A DNA stretch of 47,246 nt from a virus (IMGVR_UViG_3300031456_000006:1-47246), one strand, 5' to 3'; positions 30,382 through 37,081 are shown, counted from the stretch's first letter. Program-made: numbers and translations. The notes: a model not told the origin generated them from the letters alone.

Positions 30382-30569
30382 GACTCCACCACCTTGTCGA
30401 GAACCAGGAACGCGGGCCGTCCGTACATCACTCGCGAAACCCAGGTGAGCGCCTCGTCGACACACTCCGGGCGGTCACAGACACGGGTAGCTGCGTGGGC
30501 CTCGTCGGACATGCCGTGCTGCTGGGAGGTCACCGTTGCGGTGCGCGGCAAGTGATCGCAGGGGTTCAC
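30378..30569 (-). CDS. Small protein with Cys/His site
   Basis: This 63-aa protein, GTG 30569, contains ATRVCDRPECVDEALTWVSRVM and YGRPAFLVLDKVVES; CxxxxC with preceding His resembles a short zinc motif found in unknown actinophage proteins. A second in-frame ATG at 30512 would give 44 aa starting MSDEAHAATRV. Confidence 0.65.
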   Translation of the reverse strand: MNPCDHLPRTATVTSQQHGMSDEAHAATRVCDRPECVDEALTWVSRVMYGRPAFLVLDKVVES

Positions 30570-30928
30570 CGGGTCTCACCGCCGACCGGGACGACCTTCA
30601 GACCGGCGACCGTGGTGCGGACGACACCGAGCACGCGATCCTTCAGCTTCTTGCGGCCGTCCTTGCTGTGCCGCCACCACCGCCACAGGTAGTACGCGCC
30701 GACCATCGCGATGATCGGGACCGTCTTGCCAGCGGCAACCGCAAGCACATCCGACACCACGTACAGCACGCCGATGACGGCGAGCCACACGGAGCGGAGG
30801 TGTCGGTACGCCTGCCATCCGGTCCCGCAGTCGCACTGGATCTTGCGGGGCTTCCCGAGCATCTCGAACATCGACAGCGCGAAGGCGGGCGTCCAGACGA
30901 TCCACGAGACGAGCCACAGGGCGCTCAC
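30566..30928 (-). CDS. Membrane protein with CxC motif
   Basis: This 120-aa protein has an N-terminal hydrophobic segment (ALWLVSWIVWTPAFALSMFEML), a loop KPRKIQCDCGTGWQAYRHL, two more spans (VWLAVIGVLYVVSDVLAVAA, VPIIAMVGAYYLWRWW) and a basic tail. GTG 30928 overlaps the preceding stop. It is probably an inner-membrane protein with three spans. Function unknown. Confidence 0.7.
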   Translation of the reverse strand: MSALWLVSWIVWTPAFALSMFEMLGKPRKIQCDCGTGWQAYRHLRSVWLAVIGVLYVVSDVLAVAAGKTVPIIAMVGAYYLWRWWRHSKDGRKKLKDRVLGVVRTTVAGLKVVPVGGETR

Positions 30929-31053
30929 TTGGCTCGCCCCCGCCGGCGGACTGCACGGACAGTGGTGGTCATGCTGACGACCAGCAGCAGGAAGGCGTAC
31001 ACCTTCGGACTGCAGGAGTCCTTCGGCTTGCGGCCATGCCCGTTGCGGCCCAT
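30925..31053 (-). CDS. Short basic single-span protein
   Basis: This 42-aa frame (MGRNGHGRKPKDSCSPKVYA, FLLLVVSMTTTVRAVRRRGRAK) has a short hydrophobic span between basic ends. The start shares one base with the preceding stop. Function unknown. Confidence 0.55.
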   Translation of the reverse strand: MGRNGHGRKPKDSCSPKVYAFLLLVVSMTTTVRAVRRRGRAK

Positions 31054-31160
31054 CAGGGCACCAACGTCAGGTGCACGGCGTACGCCAGGATGGCGATCGT
31101 GGCCGCGGGCAGCCACAACGCGGCGGCTGCCTTGCCCAGCCACTTCCACGCGGCGGTCAT
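31053..31160 (-). CDS. Short single-span membrane protein
   Basis: This 35-aa frame, MTAAWKWLGKAAAALWLPAA then TIAILAYAVHLTLVP, is one long hydrophobic helix after a basic start, holin-like in size. Starts in a TGATG overlap. Function unknown. Confidence 0.55.
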   Translation of the reverse strand: MTAAWKWLGKAAAALWLPAATIAILAYAVHLTLVP

Positions 31161-31327
31161 CAGTGCGCGCCGAACAGGAACATGCCGGCGATGAACACGG
31201 CCTCGAAGAGGACCACGAACGCGGCAGAGCCTGCGGTGATCGGCTTACGTGGCTTGCCGACGTACGCGACGGTGAGGACCGCGTTCAGAATCCACCACGC
31301 CACTACGAACCAAAGGAACCAGTTCAT
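31160..31327 (-). CDS. Two-span membrane protein
   Basis: This 55-aa protein has two hydrophobic segments (WFLWFVVAWWILNAVLTVAYV and AAFVVLFEAVFIAGMFLFG) joined by a basic turn GKPRKPITAGS. ATG 31327 follows a GG-rich stretch just past a strong stem-loop. It starts a set of four small membrane proteins. Function unknown. Confidence 0.65.
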   Translation of the reverse strand: MNWFLWFVVAWWILNAVLTVAYVGKPRKPITAGSAAFVVLFEAVFIAGMFLFGAH

Positions 31328-31353
31328 TTCCGGTAACCTGTCTCTTGTAGGTG

Positions 31354-31386
31354 GCCCGGGTTTTCTCCTAGCGGTGGAGCCCGGGC
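31354..31386 (+). terminator. Stem-loop with T-rich tail, plus-oriented
   Basis: GCCCGGG (31354-31360) pairs with CCCGGGC (31380-31386), with an inner CTCC/GGAG stem. On the plus strand it is followed by tgcttctttgtgttgt, so it looks like a terminator for rightward transcription, although no plus gene lies upstream. On the minus strand it would be an attenuator after the first three early genes. The gap 31328-31484 also has a 9-bp long-range dyad (31414-31422 with 31472-31480). Confidence 0.55.
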
Positions 31387-31484
31387 TGCTTCTTTGTGTT
31401 GTCTGCTTGGAATGCCGACCGGTCGCGCGTCGTAGGGAGCCCCGAGGGGGTGGGAGGCAGCCTCTACACGGCCGGTCGGCAGTA

Positions 31485-31604
31485 CTAGGAGGCTTTCGCC
31501 GGCTGTTCGGAAGTTCGGAACAGGGCTGCGAGCCGTGCGCGCTGGGCGGGGGTCAGGGGCGGGGCGGCTGCGACGAGAGCGGCGATCCGCTCATCGGCGG
31601 TCAC
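31485..31604 (-). CDS. Short helical protein
   Basis: This 39-aa frame, GTG 31604 (GTGA overlap), reads TADERIAALVAAAPPLTPAQ then RARLAALFRTSEQPAKAS. The PPLTPAQRARLAALF pattern is common at the N-terminus of small actinobacterial proteins of unknown role. It is the third gene of the early operon. Confidence 0.55.
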   Translation of the reverse strand: MTADERIAALVAAAPPLTPAQRARLAALFRTSEQPAKAS

Positions 31605-31717
31605 TTCGGCTTCCCCGTCTTCGTGCCACGGCCACCCTTGCTGCCGCCCTTGGGGGCCTTCGGGTTCTGCGGCTTCTGGGGTGGCGGGTTGTTCTTGCGG
31701 CCACCGAAGACCCCCAT
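31601..31717 (-). CDS. Short basic Gly/Pro/Lys protein
   Basis: This 38-aa frame (MGVFGGRKNNPPPQKPQNPK, APKGGSKGGRGTKTGKPK) is very basic and probably disordered. It is coupled to both neighbours by start-stop overlaps right after the Xre regulator gene. Function unknown; nucleic acid binding is possible. Confidence 0.55.
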   Translation of the reverse strand: MGVFGGRKNNPPPQKPQNPKAPKGGSKGGRGTKTGKPK

Positions 31718-31959
31718 CAGGACGCCTTCCGCTCGAAGTCGTCGACGTCGAGCTCGAGCACCTTGGCGAGCGTTGCCAGGAGCGCCGGGCGTGGCACGAT
31801 CTCACCGCATTCGATTCGGCTGAGAGTGCTGTAGTGCACCGACGTTCCAGCAGTCCCGCACTCGTCAGCCAGCTGCCGAAGGGTTAGGCCATGCTCGAGG
31901 CGAGACCGGAGTACGGCACTCCCCTGCGGCTTGCGCCTGCTTGTTGCGTCCTGATGCAT
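31717..31959 (-). CDS. Xre-family regulator, Cro-like position
   Basis: This 80-aa protein has a complete HTH_XRE domain: AVLRSRLEHGLTLRQLADECG, VHYSTLSRIECGEIVPRPALLATLAKVLELDVDDFE. It is the first gene of the leftward early operon and faces a plus-strand regulator, the layout of cro versus repressor. ATG 31959 has no ribosome site; a -35 TTGCGG and -10 TAGCTT with 17-bp spacing end six bases before the ATG, suggesting a leaderless mRNA. Confidence 0.85.
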   Translation of the reverse strand: MHQDATSRRKPQGSAVLRSRLEHGLTLRQLADECGTAGTSVHYSTLSRIECGEIVPRPALLATLAKVLELDVDDFERKAS

Positions 31960-32059
31960 GGTGCGAAGCTAGCACTCTGCACAACAGACCGCAACAGTGC
32001 ACAACAAATCACCCCGAGTGCTTGCCATTCAGTTGCATGGTGTTGCATGCTGTTGCGTG
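31960..32059. promoter_or_regulatory. Divergent operator region with two 10-bp-period arrays
   Basis: Left array on the plus strand: ACAACA (ending 31986), GCAACA (ending 31996), ACAACA (ending 32006), each exactly 10 bp apart. Right array: GTTGC at 32032-32036, 32042-32046 and 32052-32056, again 10 bp apart and in the opposite orientation. The half-site TGTTG(C/T) thus repeats three times on each side on the same helix face. The leftward promoter TTGCGG-17-TAGCTT (31994-31966) lies in the left array. Confidence 0.75.
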
Positions 32060-32434
32060 ATGACAGGACCCCCCGAGAAGGCCCCTGGACCCCGGGCCGC
32101 AGCACACCTAGAGGCCGCCATCGATGCGCGCCGGGTCGAGCTACGCATGTCATGGCGAGAAGTCAGCACAGCGGCCGGTATGTCCTACGAAGGACTGCGC
32201 GCAATACGCAAAGGCGATCGGCATCCGAATGCTGTCACCAGGGGTCGCATAGAAGATGCCCTCCACTGGACCCCCGGGTCCATAGATGCCGTGCTGGCCG
32301 GCGGACAACCCACGCCAGCGGAACCCGAGCGGCCCGACTACGACGTCGACGAGCTCAGGGAACTACGCGCTCAACTGAACGCGGTCATCGACCGCATCGA
32401 AGAGATCCAGCGGCGGCGAGGTAACCGGAGCTAG
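32060..32434 (+). CDS. Helix-turn-helix repressor candidate
   Basis: This 124-aa protein has a DNA-binding domain (AAAHLEAAIDARRVELRMSWREVSTAAGMSYEGLRAIRKGDRHPNAVTRGRIEDALHW) and a C-terminal coiled helix (DVDELRELRAQLNAVIDRIEEIQRR) for dimerisation. It diverges from the early operon and sits next to the integrase, so it is the likely immunity repressor. ATG 32060 is used here; an upstream ATG at 31997 would lie inside the operator arrays. Confidence 0.8.
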   Translation: MTGPPEKAPGPRAAAHLEAAIDARRVELRMSWREVSTAAGMSYEGLRAIRKGDRHPNAVTRGRIEDALHWTPGSIDAVLAGGQPTPAEPERPDYDVDELRELRAQLNAVIDRIEEIQRRRGNRS

Positions 32435-32454
32435 GGCCAGGCCCCGGACTCCCT

Positions 32455-32565
32455 CTAACTCAGCTGCTCGATCAGCAGGTCCAGCTTGTCGCGCGCTCGG
32501 ACGGCGCTACGCCTTGCCTGCTCGAGAAGGTCACCCCAGTCACTTTCTTTCCCCTCTTCGTCCAT
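32455..32565 (-). CDS. Short charged helical protein near the integrase
   Basis: This 36-aa frame reads MDEEGKESDWGDLLEQARRS then AVRARDKLDLLIEQLS, a highly charged amphipathic helix. It converges on the repressor gene and lies downstream of the integrase. A directionality factor is a possibility only by position; function unknown. Confidence 0.5.
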   Translation of the reverse strand: MDEEGKESDWGDLLEQARRSAVRARDKLDLLIEQLS

Positions 32566-32606
32566 CCCTCGTAACTCTCCCGTCACCGGCTCGTTGGACT
32601 GAACGG

Positions 32607-32644
32607 CTGGTACCGGGCTTCCACCCCGTGGTGCTCGGTACCAG
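32607..32644. other. attP-like dyad or terminator downstream of the integrase
   Basis: CTGGTACCG (32607-32615) and CGGTACCAG (32636-32644) are perfect inverted arms of a 38-bp dyad whose 20-base centre contains CCAC/GTGG. Size and arm length are close to serine-integrase attP sites such as that of phiC31. It could equally be a terminator for the integrase gene ending at 32732. The rest of 32566-32731 shows no gene. Confidence 0.45.
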
Positions 32645-32731
32645 TCCTACCGTTGGAACGTCACAATCTGCTACGGCGGGGATGGTCTCATTTCGGCCAC
32701 GACCGATACTCGCCGGTCACGGCAAGTTCAA

Positions 32732-34198
32732 CTATCGCCAGGTAGTGGTCAGCCGCTCGGCTGCCGCCGCGAGCTTGTCGTCAGGCGTCGACGAACGATG
32801 CAGCTTGACCTTCACCGGCGGGCCGACCTTGATCTCGGCGAACAGCGTCGTCAGCACCTCGCGCTGGCCGGCTACAGGCAGCGCCTCGAACGCGGCCCGT
32901 ACATCACTCGCGTTCACCAGCTCGACCAGGACGGCGGGGACTCCAGCAATCGCCCGTCGACGGCGGGCATCCTCGATCTGCGGGACGAGGTCACGTTCGA
33001 TCACGGCCAGGCTGGCAGGGCTCGTCTCGCCCGCGGTCGCGGACCTGCGGAACCCGTCCAGCCGCTGCTCCAACGTGGCCAGTTGTTCCTCTGCCCGGCT
33101 CCGTTCGGTGTCGTCCGCAACGAACAGATCCTTCGCGTCGTCACGCATGAACCGCGCCACCACCAGGCGGGTCAGGTACTCGTCGACCTCCCACTTCCCG
33201 ATGCTGACACACCCGTCCTTGGTGCACCGGTACTTGGCCTTGAAGGTCTTCCGCGGGGGCACAGCCTGCATCAGGGCGCCGCACTTGGAGACCATCAGGT
33301 AGGAGGCGAGCCACTTCTTCAGCCCCGGCTTGGTGGTCATCCGGTCGGGTTCGTCGAGGACCCGGTTGGCGGCGTGCCACTCGTGCTCGGTGACAAGCCC
33401 GTCCCACACGCCGTCACGAAGCTCCTCGGCGAACAGCCGCTTGCCCATGTAGGCCGGGTTGCGGACCAGCTGCCGGATCGCCTGCCGGGTCCACTCCCCA
33501 CCATCGGGGGCCTTCAGCCCGCGGGCGTTCAGATCCTTCACGAGCTCGGAGATCGGCGTCGACCTGGCGATGCGCCGGATCACTTCGGCCGCGACAGGAC
33601 CAGTCACCGGGTCAGCAACCTGTACGTAGAAGTCGGCCCACAGCATCTTCACCGGACGGGTCACCACTTCGGGGTCCTTGAGTTGACGCACGTACCCGTA
33701 CGGGGTTCGCCCGTGAGGGGTAGCGCCGCCCTTGCGTGCCGCGGCCTGCCGTACGCCGCGCAGTACACGGTCGGAGGTCTTGTTCGACTCGGTCGCGCCG
33801 TCGAGCAGCATGCGACCTAGCCGGTCGTAGTGGCTGGTCTTGCGAGGGTCGAACAGCTCTTCCTCGACGATGAGGTAGATCAGTACGTCGTTGTCCCGGC
33901 ACAGGTTCAGCCACGTGAACCCGTCGACCGGCTCCCGGGATCCACGGGTGACCTCCCACACGATCAGTACGTCGAGCTTGTGTGCCTCGAGGTCTCCGGC
34001 CAGCCGGTGCCAGTCCGCGCGCTTCTTGGTGGCGAACCGGGACGCGCTCGAGCCGTCGTCGTACGTGCCGGCGAGTACCCAGTTGCGCTCGTCGATGACT
34101 TCTGTACCGAGCTCGACCTGGTCGTCGACGGACTTCTGCTTGCCCTTGGACTCGCGCCCATAGACCCCGGCTCTGAGAGGTGTTGCGCTAGACCGCAT
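32732..34198 (-). CDS. Large serine integrase
   Basis: This 488-aa recombinase has the resolvase catalytic domain (VYGRESKGKQKSVDDQ with Ser17 and Arg15; DVLIVWEVTRGSRE), the recombinase domain (TPYGYVRQ, GLKAPDGGEWTRQAIRQLVRNPAYMGKRL), a zinc beta-ribbon (SKCGALM and YRCTKDGC) and a coiled-coil near residues 385-430. It would catalyse attP x attB integration. ATG 34198 is preceded by TATAGT at seven bases and no ribosome site. Confidence 0.95.
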   Translation of the reverse strand: MRSSATPLRAGVYGRESKGKQKSVDDQVELGTEVIDERNWVLAGTYDDGSSASRFATKKRADWHRLAGDLEAHKLDVLIVWEVTRGSREPVDGFTWLNLCRDNDVLIYLIVEEELFDPRKTSHYDRLGRMLLDGATESNKTSDRVLRGVRQAAARKGGATPHGRTPYGYVRQLKDPEVVTRPVKMLWADFYVQVADPVTGPVAAEVIRRIARSTPISELVKDLNARGLKAPDGGEWTRQAIRQLVRNPAYMGKRLFAEELRDGVWDGLVTEHEWHAANRVLDEPDRMTTKPGLKKWLASYLMVSKCGALMQAVPPRKTFKAKYRCTKDGCVSIGKWEVDEYLTRLVVARFMRDDAKDLFVADDTERSRAEEQLATLEQRLDGFRRSATAGETSPASLAVIERDLVPQIEDARRRRAIAGVPAVLVELVNASDVRAAFEALPVAGQREVLTTLFAEIKVGPPVKVKLHRSSTPDDKLAAAAERLTTTWR

Positions 34199-34306
34199 GG
34201 CGTGTACTATACACGGCAGTGGCGGTTAATCTTCAGATCCCCCGCCACTCCAGGTAGATCAATCGGCAGCCTCAGGTATAAGGGTAGCCGCAACAGGAGG
34301 GTCCAC
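34199..34306. promoter_or_regulatory. Integrase/HNH divergent promoter region
   Basis: A palindrome GTGTA-CTA-TACAC (34202-34214) overlaps TATAGT (34211-34206 minus), a likely -10 for a leaderless integrase transcript. Next to it AGTGGCGG/CCGCCACT form an 8-bp dyad (34218-34249). Downstream on the plus strand CAGGAGGG provides the ribosome site of the HNH gene. Confidence 0.55.
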
Positions 34307-34678
34307 ATGTCGAGCGGCAAGAGGCCGTACATTCCCGCAGCCGTCAGGCGCGAGGTGTTGCGCGAGGGCTCATGCGCCTACTGCGGTGAGAGCTTCTTCT
34401 CGCTGACGGTCGACCACATAGTTCCATTCAGCAGGGGCGGTGGTGACGGCCGGAAGAACCTGACCGCTGCCTGCGGCCCTTGCAACATGGAGAAGCTCGA
34501 CTTCACACCTGATGAATGGAAGGCGTGGCGTCTCGAGATGGGCTATCCATGGCCTCCGAAGAGCAGGTCCGACTTCATCACGGAGACCCTCCGCAAGCAT
34601 TGGCCGCAGTACCTCGCCGAGAAGGCGGCGGAGGAAGCGGCTCTATCCAATCAGCAGCAGGTAGGGGAGACATCATGA
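34307..34678 (+). CDS. HNH endonuclease
   Basis: This 123-aa protein has CAYCGESFFSLTVDHIVPFSRGGGDGRKNLTAACGPCNMEKLD, a textbook HNH domain with both zinc pairs, and a helical tail. ATG 34307 follows CAGGAGGG; the longer frame into the integrase is rejected. It opens the rightward operon beside the integrase. A role in defence, homing or processing cannot be told apart. Confidence 0.88.
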   Translation: MSSGKRPYIPAAVRREVLREGSCAYCGESFFSLTVDHIVPFSRGGGDGRKNLTAACGPCNMEKLDFTPDEWKAWRLEMGYPWPPKSRSDFITETLRKHWPQYLAEKAAEEAALSNQQQVGETS

Positions 34679-34938
34679 CCGACTCACCGCAGGACCCGGG
34701 CCAGTACCCGCGCACCATCCGACCCGGTGACCCGATCCCGCCGGACTCGGTGATCGGCAACTCCGGGCTGTGGGAGGGAGAGTTGCGCGACGACGAGCCC
34801 GACCTGCTCGGCCCGGTGACCGCGTGGCAGTCGATCCCGGGGGCTGTGCGGGTGGCGGTGTGGCTGTGGTCGATCGCGACCATCGTTGGGTGTGTGGCCG
34901 GTGTGGTTGTCGGGTTCGCGTTCCTGGCGGCGTCCTGA
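34675..34938 (+). CDS. Single-span membrane protein, acidic N-terminus
   Basis: This 87-aa protein has an acidic/proline N-terminal half (GDPIPPDSVIGNSGLWEGELRDDEPDLLG) and one membrane span (VWLWSIATIVGCVAGVVVGFAFLAAS). ATG 34675 overlaps the HNH stop. Function unknown. Confidence 0.7.
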   Translation: MTDSPQDPGQYPRTIRPGDPIPPDSVIGNSGLWEGELRDDEPDLLGPVTAWQSIPGAVRVAVWLWSIATIVGCVAGVVVGFAFLAAS

Positions 34939-35216
34939 TGGCGCAACCACTCACCCTCACCGAGATGGCGGATGAGGCGCAGAGCTACCTCGACAAGATC
35001 GAGACCGCCGACAGCTGGTGCTTCAACTCCACCGAGCTCGCCGTGCTGGAGGACATCCTGGAGTTCGTCATCCAGCAAGCCGAGAAGCGTGAGCGGCGGC
35101 GGGACCGGAAGCGGGACGGGACGTGCACCTGTCCGACCGACCACGACGTCACTCCTCACATGCGGGATGAGACCGGCCAGCACCTGTCCGGCTGTCCCGT
35201 GAGCGGCAAGTCGTGA
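34938..35216 (+). CDS. Hypothetical protein with C-terminal Cys/His site
   Basis: This 92-aa protein has a helical first half (EMADEAQSYLDKIETADSWCFNSTELAVLEDILEFVIQQAEK), a basic stretch RERRRDRKRDG and a possible metal site TCTCPTDHDVTPHMRDETGQHLSGC. It shares one base with the preceding stop. Function unknown. Confidence 0.65.
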   Translation: MAQPLTLTEMADEAQSYLDKIETADSWCFNSTELAVLEDILEFVIQQAEKRERRRDRKRDGTCTCPTDHDVTPHMRDETGQHLSGCPVSGKS

Positions 35217-35662
35217 GGCGTCTGGCTGGAGCGGCGCTCGCCGTCCTCCTGCTGGCAGGCTGTGCCGCCGAAGCCCCAGCCACCGACATCACGGTCACCA
35301 AGTTCGTGGACGGTGACACGATCACACTCTCGACGGGGGACACGGTCCGGTTCATCGGTATCGACACCCCGGAGCGTGGGGTGTGCGGCTACAAGGAAGC
35401 GACCGCGGCCCTCAAGAAGATCGTGGACGGCAAGCCCGTGGTGCTGGCCGGCGGCGCACGCACGGACAAGGACCGCTACGGAAGGATCCTCCGCTACGTC
35501 TCCGTGGACGGTAAGGATGTGGGCCTGCAGATGATCCAGGGCGGGTGGGCCATAGCGAGGTACGACTCACGTGACGGGTACGGTCGGCACCCGCTGCAGA
35601 CTGAGTACATCAGGGCGGATGCCCAGACACCTAACCATTGCGAGACGAAGGCGGCAGGCTGA
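35213..35662 (+). CDS. Thermonuclease-family lipoprotein
   Basis: This 149-aa protein starts at GTG 35213 (GTGA overlap). The N-terminus MRRLAGAALAVLLLAGC is a lipoprotein signal with the lipobox Cys at 17. The rest is a staphylococcal nuclease fold: VDGDT (Asp33, Asp35), VRFIGIDTPE (Arg46, Asp51, Glu54) and DRYGR (Arg88). Catalytic residues appear complete. It would sit on the outer face of the membrane and could cut incoming DNA; a superinfection-exclusion role is inferred. Confidence 0.9.
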   Translation: MRRLAGAALAVLLLAGCAAEAPATDITVTKFVDGDTITLSTGDTVRFIGIDTPERGVCGYKEATAALKKIVDGKPVVLAGGARTDKDRYGRILRYVSVDGKDVGLQMIQGGWAIARYDSRDGYGRHPLQTEYIRADAQTPNHCETKAAG

Positions 35663-35814
35663 TGAGCGCAGCGGACGAGATCGCCCGGGCCGTCGTGGCC
35701 AAGGCTCAGCGTAAGGCGGACAACGCGATGCTCGGGGCGGTGGCTTGGAGCATCTGCCTAGGCCTGCTGAACACCCTCCTACTGGTGGCTGTCCTGCTCG
35801 TGGTGATCCTGTGA
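35662..35814 (+). CDS. Small single-span membrane protein
   Basis: This 50-aa protein has a helical charged start (MSAADEIARAVVAKAQRKADN) and a membrane span (LNTLLLVAVLLVVIL). It overlaps the nuclease stop by one base and the next start by four. Function unknown. Confidence 0.6.
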   Translation: MSAADEIARAVVAKAQRKADNAMLGAVAWSICLGLLNTLLLVAVLLVVIL

Positions 35815-35927
35815 GCTGCGAGCAGGAGGACTGTCCGTTCTGGGACGGCCACGGCTGCCCGTGCGAGGTGCTCGATATCAGCGAGGAAGCCCGCGAGCAG
35901 GCCAAGCGTGATCTGGAGGCGTACTGA
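35811..35927 (+). CDS. Short cysteine-rich protein
   Basis: This 38-aa frame, GTG 35811, has CEQEDCPFWDGHGCPCEVLD, a four-Cys cluster likely to bind zinc, and an acidic helix. The end CPCE recurs in the 80-aa protein at 37789. Function unknown. Confidence 0.6.
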   Translation: MSCEQEDCPFWDGHGCPCEVLDISEEAREQAKRDLEAY

Positions 35928-36049
35928 TGGGGCAGCGCATCGTAGGTCAGAAGGACCCGGTCGGGTACTGGCTGCTGGGGTTGTTCTGGGTGCTGCTCAT
36001 CGGCGCTGGCCTTGTCGGGCTACTGCTCGTGCTCACCTGGCCCCGCTAG
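35927..36049 (+). CDS. Short single-span membrane protein
   Basis: This 40-aa frame begins MGQRIVGQKDPVGYWLLGLF and continues WVLLIGAGLVGLLLVLTWPR: a single long hydrophobic helix. It shares one base with the preceding stop and ends the first half of the rightward operon. Function unknown. Confidence 0.6.
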   Translation: MGQRIVGQKDPVGYWLLGLFWVLLIGAGLVGLLLVLTWPR

Positions 36050-36096
36050 CGCTACTGTTGTAGGTCAGCGGGTCACCGACCCCACAAACAGAAAAT

Positions 36097-36127
36097 GCGC
36101 TCCAGCCCTTGTCGGGGACTGGAGCGC
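36097..36127. terminator. Stem-loop between the two halves of the rightward operon
   Basis: GCGCTCCAG (36097-36105) pairs with CTGGAGCGC (36119-36127), extended by CCC/GGG. An A-run (36092-36095) on the left makes it look like a minus-oriented terminator, while rightward it is a leader hairpin 33 bases before a short ORF. The gap 36050-36159 also carries ACTGTTGTAGGT, similar to a sequence near 31345. Confidence 0.5.
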
Positions 36128-36159
36128 GTAGCCGAACTGACTTAGAGGAGAGTTCGACC

Positions 36160-36192
36160 ATGACGAACGATAGCAACAGAGGCCACCGATGA
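36160..36192 (+). CDS. Ten-residue leader ORF
   Basis: ATG 36160, behind AGAGGAGAG, opens MTNDSNRGHR and stops at 36192, overlapping the next start as ATGA. The good ribosome site and overlap suggest that translation of the leader delivers ribosomes to the 239-aa gene, whose own start has no clear ribosome site. Confidence 0.55.
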   Translation: MTNDSNRGHR

Positions 36193-36908
36193 GCCGCGAG
36201 GTACGGCGGGTACCGGTTGGCTGGAAGCACCCGCTGGAGTACAACCCGCACTGGGAGTTCCAGGCATCCACGCCGTACGGGCGGAACAAGCCCGTCTCGT
36301 GGCTGCACGCCCCGGACGAGCGGTTCGTTCCGCTGTACGGCGAGCAGTACACCGTGGCCCACCAGGAGTGGGAGGCCGAGAAGATCAAGTGGGAGGCCGG
36401 GGAGCACGAGAGCCTGCGCTGGTCGCTGGAATACCACTCCGCTGAGGGCTGGGTGAACCACAAGGGCGAGCGGGAAGCTCCGAAGCCGTACAAGGTGTAC
36501 GCAGAGGACGGCAACACCGTCGTTCGCGAGTTCTTTCCGACCACGGTCGAGGAGATCATCGCGGTCTACCCGTACAGCGAGTACGCGGGTGAACCCACAC
36601 CCGAGACCTACTTCCCGGACTGGGGCATCCCGGAGGATGAGCTCGGCTGGTGCCTGTACGAGACGGTGAGCGAGGGCACCCCATGTACCCCCGTGTTCGC
36701 CACTTCGGAGGCGCTGATCGAGCATCTGTGCATCATCGGGCAGGACTACGATCAGGTCCCGATGCGCCGGGATGCTGCCGAGACGCTGGTCCGCAACGGC
36801 CACTCGATGGGTTCGATGCTGGTCGTCGGCGGCACGCTGTACAAGTCGGACATGGACGCCGACCTGATCGACGCCTTGCCGAAGTCCGAGGGAGCCGACC
36901 AGCCGTGA
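36189..36908 (+). CDS. Hypothetical protein rich in aromatic residues
   Basis: This 239-aa protein has many Trp and Tyr residues: VGWKHPLEYNPHWEFQASTPYG, LHAPDERFVPLYGEQYTVAHQEWEAEKIKWEAG, TPETYFPDWGIPEDELGWCLYETVSEGTPCTPVF, and EALIEHLCIIGQDYDQVPMRRDAAETLVRNGHSMGS. It resembles unknown proteins common in actinobacteriophages. It is the largest gene of the rightward cluster, soluble and acidic. Function unknown. Confidence 0.75.
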   Translation: MSREVRRVPVGWKHPLEYNPHWEFQASTPYGRNKPVSWLHAPDERFVPLYGEQYTVAHQEWEAEKIKWEAGEHESLRWSLEYHSAEGWVNHKGEREAPKPYKVYAEDGNTVVREFFPTTVEEIIAVYPYSEYAGEPTPETYFPDWGIPEDELGWCLYETVSEGTPCTPVFATSEALIEHLCIIGQDYDQVPMRRDAAETLVRNGHSMGSMLVVGGTLYKSDMDADLIDALPKSEGADQP

Positions 36909-37081
36909 CCGATAGCAAGACAGTGGTGGAGGATCGCGTGAGTCCGAAGCTGAACGAAGAGAACATGCGCAAGCTGGCTGAGGCGCTAGCCGCCGTTGGT
37001 CCGTTCGCTCGCCAGCGTGGTGCTGAACTCGGCGTACAGATCGCCGCCGGTCTACGGCAGATGGTGAAGCATCGTGGCTGA
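36905..37081 (+). CDS. Small helical protein
   Basis: This 58-aa protein, GTG 36905, contains LNEENMRKLAEALAAVGPFARQRGAELGVQIAAGLRQMVKH. It overlaps both neighbours. Function unknown. Confidence 0.6.
   Translation: MTDSKTVVEDRVSPKLNEENMRKLAEALAAVGPFARQRGAELGVQIAAGLRQMVKHRG

Noticed and set aside
31717-32434. Toxin-antitoxin pair
   Set aside because: The two HTH proteins are divergent with operator arrays between them and sit at the early operon start and beside the integrase, which fits a lysis-lysogeny switch better.
33830-34306. Long N-terminal extension of the HNH gene at 34307
   Set aside because: The extension is antisense to the integrase gene; ATG 34307 has a strong ribosome site and begins the recognisable domain.
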